53,293 bases of DNA from Thermoplasmata archaeon (lineage in GTDB: Archaea > Thermoplasmatota > E2 > DHVEG-1): positions 1 to 53,293 of the forward strand of contig DQIQ01000006.1 in the NCBI GenBank assembly GCA_003942085.1, written 5' to 3'. Under the pieces are notes generated by a model that saw only the letters and a program-made list of their open reading frames with translations, made no database searches and was not told where the DNA came from. Numbering within the stretch: the first letter of the stretch is position 1; every line of letters begins with the position of its first letter. Both the position numbers and the translations under genes were made by a program. This document shows positions 26,523-34,920 of this stretch, piece by piece.

Positions 26523-27956
26523 ATGAAAATAGCAGTATCTAGAACATTGATGACGGCTGGCGTAGTCTTTCTTTTCTTTGTACCAGCTGTCGGGCCGATC
26601 ACTCTTGGAACCATGAACGATGCCCAACCTTCGCTCTTTATCAGAGAGCCGGGTCAGTCCAACGTCAATATCTACTCACTGCTCATCATCACTCCAGCGG
26701 TTTTTAAAGAAGCACTCCAACCCCTTGTGGTTCATAAAAAATCAATAGGTCTCAGTACCAGACTTGTCACGCTTCGCGAGGTCTATCACCAGATGTACTG
26801 GCATGGTCGCGACAATGCAGAGAAAGTCAAATACTTCATAAAAACAGCGATGGAAGAATGGGGAGTGCGCTATGTCTTGCTCGTTGGGGGAAGAAGCAGC
26901 CAGTTCCAACCGACCTGGTACTGCCCGGTACGATACGTCAGCATGGTCGATGACTGGGATGCTGAATATCTGAGTGATCTGTATTTCGCTGATATTTATG
27001 ACTCATCAGGAAATTTTTCCAGCTGGGATAGTGACAACGACGGCATCTACGGGGAATGGTACCCAGGGCAAACAGCCCAGGACATAAACATCGATCTAAC
27101 CCCTGATGTTGCAGTTGGCCGTCTCCCCTGTCGTAGTGAAGAAGAAGTCGAAACCATGGTCCGGAAGATCATCACCTATGAGACGACTGCGTTTGATCAA
27201 CCATGGTTTGCAACTATGCTTGTTGCCGCCGGTGATACCTACCCGCAGACCCAAAATGCGAATTGGACTGGACCTGAAGGTGAATATTACGGCAACCGTG
27301 CTATAGAAAACATGAGCGGATTTACCGCGACCCGACTTTATACCTCTGATCAAACCTTTACCGATAAAAAAGATGTGATCAGAGAATTCCGCGCTGGATG
27401 GGGGTTTGTGTACCTTGTCGGTCATGGCAGTCCGAAGCAATGGGGAAACAATGCACTGAACGGTACAGCGTTTGTTCAAGGACCGAACAGCAATGATATG
27501 TGGCGTTTTCGAAACAAGAACAAACTGCCGGTCTGCGTCGTCAGCGGTTGTCATAACAGTCAGTTCGACGTCTGCCTGAGACGCGCGTTCAACGCGTCCA
27601 CTCGCTGGAAACAAGAAGGTATCCCAGAATGCTGGAGTGAACGAATACTTCGCGAACCGACCGGTGGTTCGATCGCAGCACTCGGGTGCACCGGGCTCGG
27701 ATACACAAAAGAAGACAAGATCTCCTTTAAAGGCGGCATCAATGAACTTGAGGGAGCATTCTTCCATGCGTACGGACAGGATCATGTTACAGTTCTTGGA
27801 GATACCTGGGCTGCAGCCATCACATGGTACAGACAGACGTATCCGGTCGCATGGAATTCATCTGGATTGGGCGACTCATGGATCGATGTAAAGGTCATAC
27901 AGTCTTGGGCACTGCTCGGGGATCCCAGCCTTCAAATCGGTGGTTATCCAGAGTAA
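26523..27956 (+). CDS. Secreted C25 (gingipain-like) cysteine peptidase, tandem copy 2
   Basis: A 477-residue exported protein with a signal peptide at residues 1 to about 24. The C25 domain starts at YSLLIITPAVFKEALQPL. The probable catalytic residues are His301 (LVGHGSPKQ) and Cys343 (VVSGCHNSQF). YDSSGNFSSWDSDNDGIYGE at 159-178 has the D-x-D-x-D-G spacing of a calcium loop. The end is ALLGDPSLQIGGYPE. It differs from its neighbour by a short insert (RSSQFQPTWYCP) before VRYV and by a longer segment after the catalytic cysteine. Its own promoter element and GGGGA SD suggest separate transcription of the tandem copies under the same control. Confidence 0.85.
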   Translation: MKIAVSRTLMTAGVVFLFFVPAVGPITLGTMNDAQPSLFIREPGQSNVNIYSLLIITPAVFKEALQPLVVHKKSIGLSTRLVTLREVYHQMYWHGRDNAEKVKYFIKTAMEEWGVRYVLLVGGRSSQFQPTWYCPVRYVSMVDDWDAEYLSDLYFADIYDSSGNFSSWDSDNDGIYGEWYPGQTAQDINIDLTPDVAVGRLPCRSEEEVETMVRKIITYETTAFDQPWFATMLVAAGDTYPQTQNANWTGPEGEYYGNRAIENMSGFTATRLYTSDQTFTDKKDVIREFRAGWGFVYLVGHGSPKQWGNNALNGTAFVQGPNSNDMWRFRNKNKLPVCVVSGCHNSQFDVCLRRAFNASTRWKQEGIPECWSERILREPTGGSIAALGCTGLGYTKEDKISFKGGINELEGAFFHAYGQDHVTVLGDTWAAAITWYRQTYPVAWNSSGLGDSWIDVKVIQSWALLGDPSLQIGGYPE

Positions 27957-27989
27957 TTTGTCGCGTATTCTCCTAGGCGAAAGGAATAG

Positions 27990-27997
27990 TTTTAAAA
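27990..27997 (+). promoter_or_regulatory. TATA box for the Lsm gene (leaderless)
   Basis: TTTTAAAA is centred 28 bases before the ATG at 28022, so the transcript should start at that codon. This decides the start against the GTG at 28001. Confidence 0.6.
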
Positions 27998-28021
27998 AGG
28001 GTGCTCTCCTTACCTTTTGCC

Positions 28022-28237
28022 ATGTCCTTACCGCTAGATGTCTTAGAAAAAGCAGTGAACCAAAAACTTCTCCTTCTGTTAAAGGATGGAAGACACATCG
28101 AAGGCAAGCTTTTAGGATATGATGAATACATGAACCTGGTGCTCGATGAAGTCGAAGAAACCAAGGACGAAACCAAGCGCCGACTCGGGAGAATTATCCT
28201 GAGAGGCAGCAATGTTGTCAGTATTGCCTTTATATAA
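28022..28237 (+). CDS. Sm-like archaeal protein (Lsm/SmAP)
   Basis: A 71-residue Sm-fold protein. Sm1 is visible as [28 protein letters not shown] (described in pieces: [14 protein letters not shown] at about 23-36, MNLVLD next) and Sm2 as [11 protein letters not shown] near the end. Such proteins form hexamer or heptamer rings that bind U-rich RNA and take part in RNA processing. A highly charged [10 protein letters not shown] loop lies between Sm1 and Sm2. The ATG at 28022 is the natural start, placed by a TATA box 28 bases upstream. Immediately downstream lies a candidate structured small RNA with a U-rich single-stranded stretch, a possible ligand. Confidence 0.93.
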   Translation: MSLPLDVLEKAVNQKLLLLLKDGRHIEGKLLGYDEYMNLVLDEVEETKDETKRRLGRIILRGSNVVSIAFI

Positions 28238-28244
28238 TCGAAAA

Positions 28245-28254
28245 GCATATATAG
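28245..28254 (+). promoter_or_regulatory. Promoter of the candidate small RNA
   Basis: CGAAAAGCATATATAGG has an A-rich BRE followed by a TATA element at about 28245-28254. It predicts a transcript start near 28277, which is exactly where the long terminal stem of the candidate RNA begins. A second TATA-like TTTATTAAG at 28268-28276 is a weaker alternative. Confidence 0.45.
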
Positions 28255-28276
28255 GGGTTATTACTATTTATTAAGT

Positions 28277-28357
28277 GGAAGGAATTGGGCTGGTAGTTGT
28301 TATTTTGTTAGAGTGCATCCCATCCCCTCCTAGTGAGGCCAGCCGTCCTTCCCTTTT
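28277..28357 (+). ncRNA. Candidate structured small RNA between lsm and hutU
   Basis: The terminal stem is perfect: GGAAGGA (28277-28283) pairs with TCCTTCC (28346-28352), and GGCTGG (28288-28293) with CCAGCC (28339-28344), separated by an ATTG/G internal loop. A CCTC/GAGG hairpin (28326-28329 with 28335-28338, loop CTAGT) stacks directly on it. The remaining inner region is unpaired: a U-rich UAUUUUGUU stretch (28301-28309) and a C-rich GCATCCCATCCCCTCC (28315-28330, partly in the hairpin). A T-rich run (TTTTATTCTTCTT) follows the stem, like an archaeal terminator. It has its own TATA box 27 bases before the stem, and hutU has a separate promoter. It is not a tRNA. Expression is inferred, not shown. 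Confidence 0.5.
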
Positions 28358-28412
28358 ATTCTTCTTGTAACAAAGTTTTTGTATATCGTATTCTTTGTGC
28401 AAACACGAGATA

Positions 28413-30065
28413 ATGACACGAGACGTGAAGGTCCAACGAGGCAGCACACTTCGATGCAAAGGATGGAAACAAGAAGCGATCCTACGTATGCTGGAAAACA
28501 ACCTTGAGAACGCAGAAATCCCAGAGAAATTGATCATCTACGGCGGTACAGGAAAGGCAGCGAGGAACTGGAAATGTTACGATGCGATCGTTTCGGCACT
28601 CACAAATTTAGGTCATGATGAAACCCTGCTGATCCAATCAGGAAAACCTGTCGCAATCTTTCAGACATGGTCAACCGCACCACGCGTACTTATCGCAAAC
28701 TCAAATCTTGTTCCTCATTGGAGCACCTGGGAAAAATTCAGACAGCTCGAACAACTCGGACTGACGATGTACGGACAGATGACCGCGGGATCCTGGTGCT
28801 ACATTGGGACTCAGGGGATAATCCAAGGAACCTATGAGACGTTTGCTGCATGTGCACGAAAACATTTCAAAAGCGATCTTCGCGGAAAAATCGTTCTCAC
28901 CGGTGGTCTGGGCGGCATGGGTGGAGCTCAACCACTCGCTGTGACCATGAACCATGGGGTGTGCCTAGCTGTTGAATGCGACGAAAAACGGATCGACCGG
29001 CGAATCAATGCAGGATTTTGTGATAAAAAAGAAACAGACATTGACAAAGCAGTCGACCTTGTGACCCAAGCAAGAGATGAAAAAACACCACTTTCAGTGG
29101 GTGTTCTTGGCAACTGTGCCTCCATCATGCCGGAGCTTGTCAAAGATGGATTCAGACCAGATGTGGTCACCGATCAAACCTCAGCGCACGATGAACTAAA
29201 CGGATATGTTCCCGCTGATTATTACGGACGCTCCCTGAAACAAGCCAATGAGTTACGAACGAAGAACCCAAAGAAATACATCCAGCAATCCATGGAAAGC
29301 ATGAAACAGCATTGTAAAGCGTTGCTTGATTTTCAGAAAAAAGGATCTATTGTTTTTGATTATGGAAATAACCTCCGTGGCCAAGCTTTAAAGGCAGGGT
29401 TAAAGAACGCGTTTGAATACCCCGGTTTTGTCCCCGCGTACATCCGCCCGATGTTCTGCGTCGGTCGCGGACCATTCCGCTGGCTAGCACTCACTGGGAA
29501 CCCAGAGGACATTTTAAAAACAGATAAAGCAGCGTTGAAGATGTTCCCGGAAGATATTGTCCTGACTAACTGGATTTCCCTTGCCGAGAAACACCTGCCC
29601 TGGGAAGGACTGCCTGCCCGCGTCTGCTGGCTGGGGTATGGAGAGCGTGCTCAATTTGCCCTGATCATCAATAAAATGGTGCGAGAAAAAGAAATCGGTC
29701 CGATAGCAATCACCAGGGATCATCTTGACAGCGGGAGCGTCGCATCCCCGTACCGAGAAACAGAATCAATGCGGGATAAAAGCGATGCCATCGCAGACTG
29801 GCCGCTCCTCAACGCGCTCTTGAACTGTGCAGCTGGAGCTGACAGTGTACAGATACATAACGGTGGTGGCGTCGGCATCGGTCTTTCCACCCATGCAGGT
29901 ATGGTCGTTGTCTGCGATGGAACAAAAGAAACCGATGAGCGAATCAAGCGGGTTTTTACGACAGACCCCGGGATAGGTGTCGCACGACATGCGGATGCAG
30001 GATATAAAGAATCAATTGACCTTGTAAAAAAAACCGATATCCGTATTCCTATGATAAAAAAATAA
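28413..30065 (+). CDS. hutU: Urocanate hydratase
   Basis: A 550-residue NAD+-dependent enzyme that converts urocanate to imidazolonepropionate, the second step of histidine breakdown. Signatures are [13 protein letters not shown] near the N-terminus, [28 protein letters not shown] (the NAD-binding glycine-rich region), [14 protein letters not shown], and GQALKAG then [12 protein letters not shown] with GRGPFRW; the length matches the family. The ATG at 28413 is chosen over a TTG at 28395. A TATA-like GTATATCG at about 28380-28387 predicts a near-leaderless mRNA. Histidine ammonia-lyase, which makes its substrate, is the next gene on the opposite strand, with ends 30 bases apart. Confidence 0.97.
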   Translation: MTRDVKVQRGSTLRCKGWKQEAILRMLENNLENAEIPEKLIIYGGTGKAARNWKCYDAIVSALTNLGHDETLLIQSGKPVAIFQTWSTAPRVLIANSNLVPHWSTWEKFRQLEQLGLTMYGQMTAGSWCYIGTQGIIQGTYETFAACARKHFKSDLRGKIVLTGGLGGMGGAQPLAVTMNHGVCLAVECDEKRIDRRINAGFCDKKETDIDKAVDLVTQARDEKTPLSVGVLGNCASIMPELVKDGFRPDVVTDQTSAHDELNGYVPADYYGRSLKQANELRTKNPKKYIQQSMESMKQHCKALLDFQKKGSIVFDYGNNLRGQALKAGLKNAFEYPGFVPAYIRPMFCVGRGPFRWLALTGNPEDILKTDKAALKMFPEDIVLTNWISLAEKHLPWEGLPARVCWLGYGERAQFALIINKMVREKEIGPIAITRDHLDSGSVASPYRETESMRDKSDAIADWPLLNALLNCAAGADSVQIHNGGGVGIGLSTHAGMVVVCDGTKETDERIKRVFTTDPGIGVARHADAGYKESIDLVKKTDIRIPMIKK

Positions 30066-30095
30066 AGAAAAAAATTATAAATATAAACCTAATAA

Positions 30096-31619
30096 TCAAC
30101 CTAAGTTGCCGACGACTGCTTCGACCTCACGCAGGATCTCACAGGATTTTACCAGCTCCTTCATCCGCGTATGATCAGGATACAATGGTCGATCCTCGTC
30201 TAAGAACTTCACGTATTTTCTGATGATTTCTTTTGCCTTGGTGACTCCCTTTCCGAATTTGTAGTCACGGAAATCAAGAGCCTGGGCGGCAGCCATGAAC
30301 TCGATACCAAGGATACCGTACGCGTTATCAAGGATCTGGAAATTCTTTATCGCGGTGTTCATCCCCATGGAGACGAAATCCTCCTGATCCGCAGCAGCAG
30401 GAATCGATTGGACAGACGCGGGGGCGGAAAGGATCCGTTGTTCCACTATGAGTGTATCTGCCGTGTACTGACTTAGCATCAACCCAGAGAACATCCCAGC
30501 ACCTTTCGTCAAAAACGCGGGAAGCCCAACACTCAAAGCTGGATTATTCATCCGGTTCATCCGTCGTTCAGACATGACCGAAACCATCGTTATGGCGATA
30601 CCCGCCATATCCATCGGCAATGAAACCGGAGTGCCTTGGAAGTTCGCCCCTGAGAGCTGCAGGTTTTCATCTGGGAAGAATATCGGGTTATCCCCAACTC
30701 CGTTCAGTTCGATTTCTACCTGAGATCGAGCATACGCAAGCGCATCATGAGCGCTACCGATCACTTGCGGGGTCGAGCGCATCGAATAAGCGTCCTGAAT
30801 TTTACATTTCATCTTCCCTTCAATAAGATCGCCACCTTCTACCAGCTTTAGGATTGCCTTCGCGCTCTGTACTGCACCAGCAAACCCGCGGGCCTCAGGG
30901 ATCTTCACATTATAAGGCTTCATATTCGCCTTCAAAGCCTCAAGAGACATCGCCGCAGCAATCTCAGCTTGTTTCAGCCAATTATTCGCATCATACAGGA
31001 ACAATGCACTCATAGCGGTTAGAAGATTTGAACCGTTAATGATCGCCAGACCATCACGTGCTTGCAACCCGGGGATTGGAATTCCTGCTTTCTTCAGAGC
31101 ATCCCGCCCATCAAGCAGCACACCCTGATAATATGCTTTCCCTTCTCCCATCATAAGCAGTGCTATTTGCGCCATAGGAGCAAGATCACCACAAGCTCCG
31201 ACCGATCCTTTCTGGCACACAAACGGTGTGACGCCTTTATTTAACATTTCAACAAGAGTCTGTGTGATCTCAGGACGACATCCGGAGTTCCCATGAGCAT
31301 GCACGTTCACCCGCGCCACCATCGCACCCCGGACATACTCAAGAGGTGCGGGCTCCCCAATCCCTGCAGCGTGATTATAAATAAGATATTTCTGGAATTC
31401 TTTCATCTGAGCATCATTCAGAACCATTTCGGAGAACTCCCCAATACCGGTATTCACCCCGTACATGATCTCATGGGCTTTGATCTTGTCCTCAAGCATC
31501 GCACGACATCGGGTAATCCGCGTCAGTGCATCAGGATGAAGTTTTATACTCTCATTTTGCCTTGAGACCTTTACAAGTTTTTCAATGCTTAATCCAGATC
31601 CGGTAATTACAACGGTCAT
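30096..31619 (-). CDS. hutH: Histidine ammonia-lyase with Ala-Cys-Gly in place of the usual MIO triad
   Basis: A 507-residue MIO-type aromatic amino acid lyase, presumed to remove ammonia from histidine to give urocanate. YGVNTGIGEF (Tyr53), HAAGIGEP (His83) and HGNSGCRPE are typical of histidine ammonia-lyases. The MIO segment reads GSVGACGDLAPMA, so the triad is Ala142-Cys143-Gly144; nearly all members have Ala-Ser-Gly. The codons GCT TGT GGT are clear on the minus strand. Other family parts (NFQGTPV, SERRMNRM, QEDFVSMG) are present and the gene is intact. The position next to hutU supports histidine as substrate, though NFQGTP differs from the NFHAEP of bacterial enzymes. The ATG at 31619 has a GGAGG SD; a TATA box (TTTTATAC) lies at 31656-31663. 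Confidence 0.85.
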   Translation of the reverse strand: MTVVITGSGLSIEKLVKVSRQNESIKLHPDALTRITRCRAMLEDKIKAHEIMYGVNTGIGEFSEMVLNDAQMKEFQKYLIYNHAAGIGEPAPLEYVRGAMVARVNVHAHGNSGCRPEITQTLVEMLNKGVTPFVCQKGSVGACGDLAPMAQIALLMMGEGKAYYQGVLLDGRDALKKAGIPIPGLQARDGLAIINGSNLLTAMSALFLYDANNWLKQAEIAAAMSLEALKANMKPYNVKIPEARGFAGAVQSAKAILKLVEGGDLIEGKMKCKIQDAYSMRSTPQVIGSAHDALAYARSQVEIELNGVGDNPIFFPDENLQLSGANFQGTPVSLPMDMAGIAITMVSVMSERRMNRMNNPALSVGLPAFLTKGAGMFSGLMLSQYTADTLIVEQRILSAPASVQSIPAAADQEDFVSMGMNTAIKNFQILDNAYGILGIEFMAAAQALDFRDYKFGKGVTKAKEIIRKYVKFLDEDRPLYPDHTRMKELVKSCEILREVEAVVGNLG

Positions 31620-31742
31620 CGAATTGCCTCCTTTTCCCTGAAAAGGCTGTACGGGTATAAAATAAGTAGGTATTAAGTTTCTCGCTAATTCTTCCTAAGA
31701 AACCCACTATTTAAATGATAAAAAAAGGAAAAAAGTAGGTAC

Positions 31743-33107
31743 CTATGGAGCGATGACGACCTCAAGGACAAAGGGGCCGAGTAGAAAACCGGTTGCTTGT
31801 TTTGTGACCTGATCAGCATTTGATGCATCTGCAGCCACCGTGATGAGAATCTTCCCTAATCTAAAGACCATAGCTTTTGACTGCATGGAACCCTGAGCGT
31901 TCAGGACCGTTTGCTCACTGGTCGATTGGACATTGATCAAATTGAACAGACCACCGGTAATCAAAATCGTCGCTTTGACATCGCTTGCATTCGCATCACC
32001 GATGTTGTTGATCTGCGCAGTGACTCCAAGACCACCAGAGATACTACTGATCTCAAGAACCGGTCGTTGTTGCACTGGTTGCTGCGCCATCTGAGCTAAT
32101 GTCGCTAAAATGAGCCGTGAGAATCGAGTCGAATAGGTGATATTCATTCGATCGATGGTGTCATTGGCCGAATGATAGTAATCGTTGAAATGATACTCAT
32201 GATAAAACACGGCATCATACCCATATTCCCAGAAATAGTAATGATCACTCCCCCAGGTTTCTCCCTGAGGAAACAGTTGGATACCTATATAATCAGAATA
32301 TATCACACTAATGTCCTGGGTGAAGCTGACAATCCATTCAGAGGCAGGATTTTCAAATATCTTCCCCACTATCCCATCTGAGCCTGTCGCGGTAAATCCA
32401 ATCATATCTGCATTTAAAACCGCGACAATAGATTCGTTGCTGTTATAGGCATCCTGAACATAATGATAACTGCCGATCAACCCTTGTTCTTCTCCAGAGA
32501 AGGCAACAAATCGTACCGTATGATCAAAATCGTAATTCCTCATAATCTCAGCTGCGGCAAGAACCGCGGCGACACCAGAACCGTCATCGTCTGCACCAGG
32601 TCCAGCGGCGACAGAATCGTAATGACCACAGATGATGAAAATATTCGTGGTATCATTCCCATATAACGTTGCCTCAACATTACTGCCTGATACCGTAGCA
32701 TCGGTATAGTTATGGTAGCGAACCACTAGACCCATGTTCTGAAACGTATCAAAGATGTAATGGGCTGCCTGATCACAGGATGGAGTCCCTGTTTCCCGAG
32801 GCCCGAAGCTGGTAAGATTCTCTAAATACCCAAGGATGAGCGGTTCATTTAACTGTTGAAGCAATTCGATGATATTGACATCGGCGGTGTTAGGAGCCAT
32901 CGGATGACTCGGAGATGATCGGTGAGCGACCTGTACATTAACAAGGTCGTCCCTACTTTCTACAAAGGCAGGATGATGAGGCGTCCCATTTGATGAAATG
33001 TTCGACGTCCCTGCAAGCGTATAACCTGGTATCGTCAAAAGACCAGTAATAATAAAAACAACAATTGCCTTCATAATAACATTCCTTCTAGATGTGATTG
33101 ACCTCAT
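31743..33107 (-). CDS. Secreted M28 family zinc aminopeptidase-like protein
   Basis: A 454-residue exported metallopeptidase. A hydrophobic signal sequence spans about residues 13-33. The M28 domain at about 70-340 carries the expected two-zinc ligands: GHYDS (His), DDDGSG (bridging Asp), SGEEQGL (Glu-Glu), LNADMIG (Asp) and HSAND (His). The C-terminal 110 residues form a beta-rich tail (SSISGGLGVTAQINNIGDANASDVKATI), a CARDB/Ig-like module. It likely trims peptides outside the cell, complementing the C25 endopeptidases. Two ATGs are possible: 33107 (GGGGAT upstream) and 33074 (AAGGAA upstream), both giving a signal peptide. From 33107 the sequence SRRNVI precedes the hydrophobic part and resembles a Tat motif. 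Confidence 0.87.
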   Translation of the reverse strand: MRSITSRRNVIMKAIVVFIITGLLTIPGYTLAGTSNISSNGTPHHPAFVESRDDLVNVQVAHRSSPSHPMAPNTADVNIIELLQQLNEPLILGYLENLTSFGPRETGTPSCDQAAHYIFDTFQNMGLVVRYHNYTDATVSGSNVEATLYGNDTTNIFIICGHYDSVAAGPGADDDGSGVAAVLAAAEIMRNYDFDHTVRFVAFSGEEQGLIGSYHYVQDAYNSNESIVAVLNADMIGFTATGSDGIVGKIFENPASEWIVSFTQDISVIYSDYIGIQLFPQGETWGSDHYYFWEYGYDAVFYHEYHFNDYYHSANDTIDRMNITYSTRFSRLILATLAQMAQQPVQQRPVLEISSISGGLGVTAQINNIGDANASDVKATILITGGLFNLINVQSTSEQTVLNAQGSMQSKAMVFRLGKILITVAADASNADQVTKQATGFLLGPFVLEVVIAP

Positions 33108-33243
33108 TTTAATATCCCCAATATATTCTTATCAACTACTTGTATATATTTCGTTGCGCTATATATATATTTTTGTACATAGCAATAAATGCCAAGAAGA
33201 AGGCCTATCTGAGATAAGAAAGCATCTGAAAGAGGTATGACGC

Positions 33244-34767
33244 CTAGGTCAACGGACCTTGTTTCCACAGATCATCACGCATCGATCGCCCGGTTTTTTT
33301 CTCCCATTCCTTAATGGGAACCGAATGCTCCTCTCGGATTTTATCCCCATATCCCAAGCCGTTATAGGAACAGAACGGGATAATGCCCTCCTCTGTTGTA
33401 TAATGGATACAACACCGCTCAAGCCGATGAAGATTCAGGTTAAACGTATCCATGAACCACATGGATCCAACAAACAGGGATTTATAATGGAATCCTCGCA
33501 GAGAATCATAACTCCCACCGACCGCAGCATCGATCAAGATTTTTTTAAGGTCAAAATCCTTTGGTGCTTTTTCCTTATCGACAAATTTATCAACGTTCTT
33601 AAGAAATGCAGCGGCAACCCGGACCTTTTTCAAAGGACCTTTTATCTTCGTCTGCTCGTTGATAAACGCCATGAACTTCTCAACATCGATAAACCTGGTG
33701 ATCGGTAATGGTTTTCCATCCTCATAGAAAATATAAGTAGCCCCGCCACATCCAGGATGAGCGGTAAACTCGACTTGCTTTTCACCTTTCAACGACTCAA
33801 TTAACTCGGAGATAGGAAAAACAAAGGGAACAGGATAGAAATCATCCCGGGAGATCTGACCGTTGAACTCTTTTTCAATGACTTCCATCATACTGACATA
33901 ATCGACACGCTGTTTCTCCCGTTTTTCATCCTTGAGCTTCGTTATCCGCCCACAGAACGAAACAGGCTGGAAATTCACGCCACGGACGATGTCGATATTA
34001 TCGAGGGCAAATTGTATTATCTTGCCAGTCTCATGAAGATTCTTTCCACCGATGAGCACCGGGACGAGAACCGCTCGTAAATTAGCTTTTCTGAAGTTGG
34101 CAATCGTCTGCGTCAGCTGGTCAATCCACGGGTTCGTCTCTCTGGTGACCCCATCAAAACTCATATACACCGTGTTGACCTTGGATTCCTTCAGCTTCTT
34201 ACAATACTCTACGCTTTCTGCAAGTTTAATGCCGTTGGAATTCAGTTGAATATGGGAAAAACCCGCTTCCCGCGCCATCCGAATAATTTCAAAGAGATCC
34301 TCACGGATCGTCGGCTCACCCCCTGTTATTTGAATGGCTTTGGAGCCCAAGGGTCGTTCGTTGCGTGCCTGCTGCAGCATTTTTTTAATCTCATCTAAAG
34401 AAGGCTCATAGATATATCCTGATGCCCCGGCGTTCATAAAACAATATCCGCACCGAAGGTTACATCGGTTGGTGATCAACAGATTCGTCAGCACACTCTG
34501 CGACCGATGCTCGGGATACAACATCGGGCCATCAAACAACGTTGTTTTCACATCAGGGATCGGATCCCCACGTTTTTCAAATTTCATCCACCGTTTGTAC
34601 AAATTAACGTCACCGAAGTAAATATCTTTAAATTCACCATGTTCGCTGCATTTTTTAGAAATCCAGACTTTTCCGTCTTCCTCGATGATTTTTGCATCAA
34701 TTTTATGGATTTTTCCTTCTTGGAAGCACGCTGGGCATACCGAGGATGTCGTTTCTAATTCATTCAT
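33244..34767 (-). CDS. tes: Radical SAM protein of the tetraether lipid synthase (Tes) family
   Basis: A 507-residue radical SAM enzyme. The SAM cluster motif is CNLRCGYCF (CxxxCxxC) at about residues 104-112, followed by NAG and the GGEPT SAM motif. Extra cysteines, CPAC near the N-terminus, KKCSEHGEF, FQPVSFCGR, HPGCGG, RCCIHY and PFCSY, fit the multi-cluster layout of the archaeal Tes family that joins two phytanyl chains to make biphytanyl tetraether lipids. The N-terminal CPxC ... CSEHGEFKDIYFGD block is typical of that family. I assign Tes by resemblance from memory; other radical SAM proteins share the N-terminal block. The ATG at 34767 has GGAGAAGG upstream; a TATA box at 34813-34820 serves a leader of about 23 bases. 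Confidence 0.75.
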   Translation of the reverse strand: MNELETTSSVCPACFQEGKIHKIDAKIIEEDGKVWISKKCSEHGEFKDIYFGDVNLYKRWMKFEKRGDPIPDVKTTLFDGPMLYPEHRSQSVLTNLLITNRCNLRCGYCFMNAGASGYIYEPSLDEIKKMLQQARNERPLGSKAIQITGGEPTIREDLFEIIRMAREAGFSHIQLNSNGIKLAESVEYCKKLKESKVNTVYMSFDGVTRETNPWIDQLTQTIANFRKANLRAVLVPVLIGGKNLHETGKIIQFALDNIDIVRGVNFQPVSFCGRITKLKDEKREKQRVDYVSMMEVIEKEFNGQISRDDFYPVPFVFPISELIESLKGEKQVEFTAHPGCGGATYIFYEDGKPLPITRFIDVEKFMAFINEQTKIKGPLKKVRVAAAFLKNVDKFVDKEKAPKDFDLKKILIDAAVGGSYDSLRGFHYKSLFVGSMWFMDTFNLNLHRLERCCIHYTTEEGIIPFCSYNGLGYGDKIREEHSVPIKEWEKKTGRSMRDDLWKQGPLT

Positions 34768-34812
34768 AGCTGTCAACCTTCTCCAGAATTGAAAAGGACT
34801 ATATGGCTTTTT

Positions 34813-34820
34813 CTTTATAG
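34813..34820 (-). promoter_or_regulatory. TATA box for the Tes-like gene
   Basis: CTATAAAG on the minus strand is centred 50 bases before the ATG at 34767. It gives a leader of roughly 23 bases carrying the GGAGAAGG SD sequence. Confidence 0.45.
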
Positions 34821-34851
34821 CTTTAACTATGTCATCAGCCTTTTCTGACAG

Positions 34852-34920
34852 AAAAATGGGATGGGATGGGGCAGGCCAGATAGAAAAGATGGTGTTCGGC
34901 CTGCGCCATATTAGTGTTCA
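34852..34920 (-). ncRNA. Candidate hairpin RNA or structured leader upstream of the Tes-like gene
   Basis: On the minus strand ATGG-c-GCAGGCC (34909-34898) pairs with GGCCTGC-c-CCAT (34877-34866) around a 20-base loop: 11 base pairs with one mismatch. CCCATCCCA follows, then five T residues (34856-34852), as in a terminator. A TATA-like CTTTTATAG at 34951-34943 predicts a transcript start near 34920. It could be a small RNA of about 70 bases, an attenuator in a long Tes leader, or the terminator of such a leader. The CATCCCATCCC tract also occurs in the lsm-hutU candidate. Confidence 0.35.

Noticed and set aside
20829-27956. One functional operon of the DUF3160, HAD, EF-Tu-like and C25 genes
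   Set aside because: The HAD gene is on the opposite strand and the others have separate promoter-like sequences, so no operon can be claimed.
28277-28353. tRNA gene suggested by length and a 7-pair acceptor-like stem
   Set aside because: No T-arm can be formed next to the 3-prime stem, there is no TTC loop, and the second stem is continuous with the first.
33075-33107. Tat export signal on the M28 peptidase (SRRNVI before the hydrophobic segment)
   Set aside because: It depends on an uncertain start codon, and the hydrophobic part is strong enough for the general Sec route.
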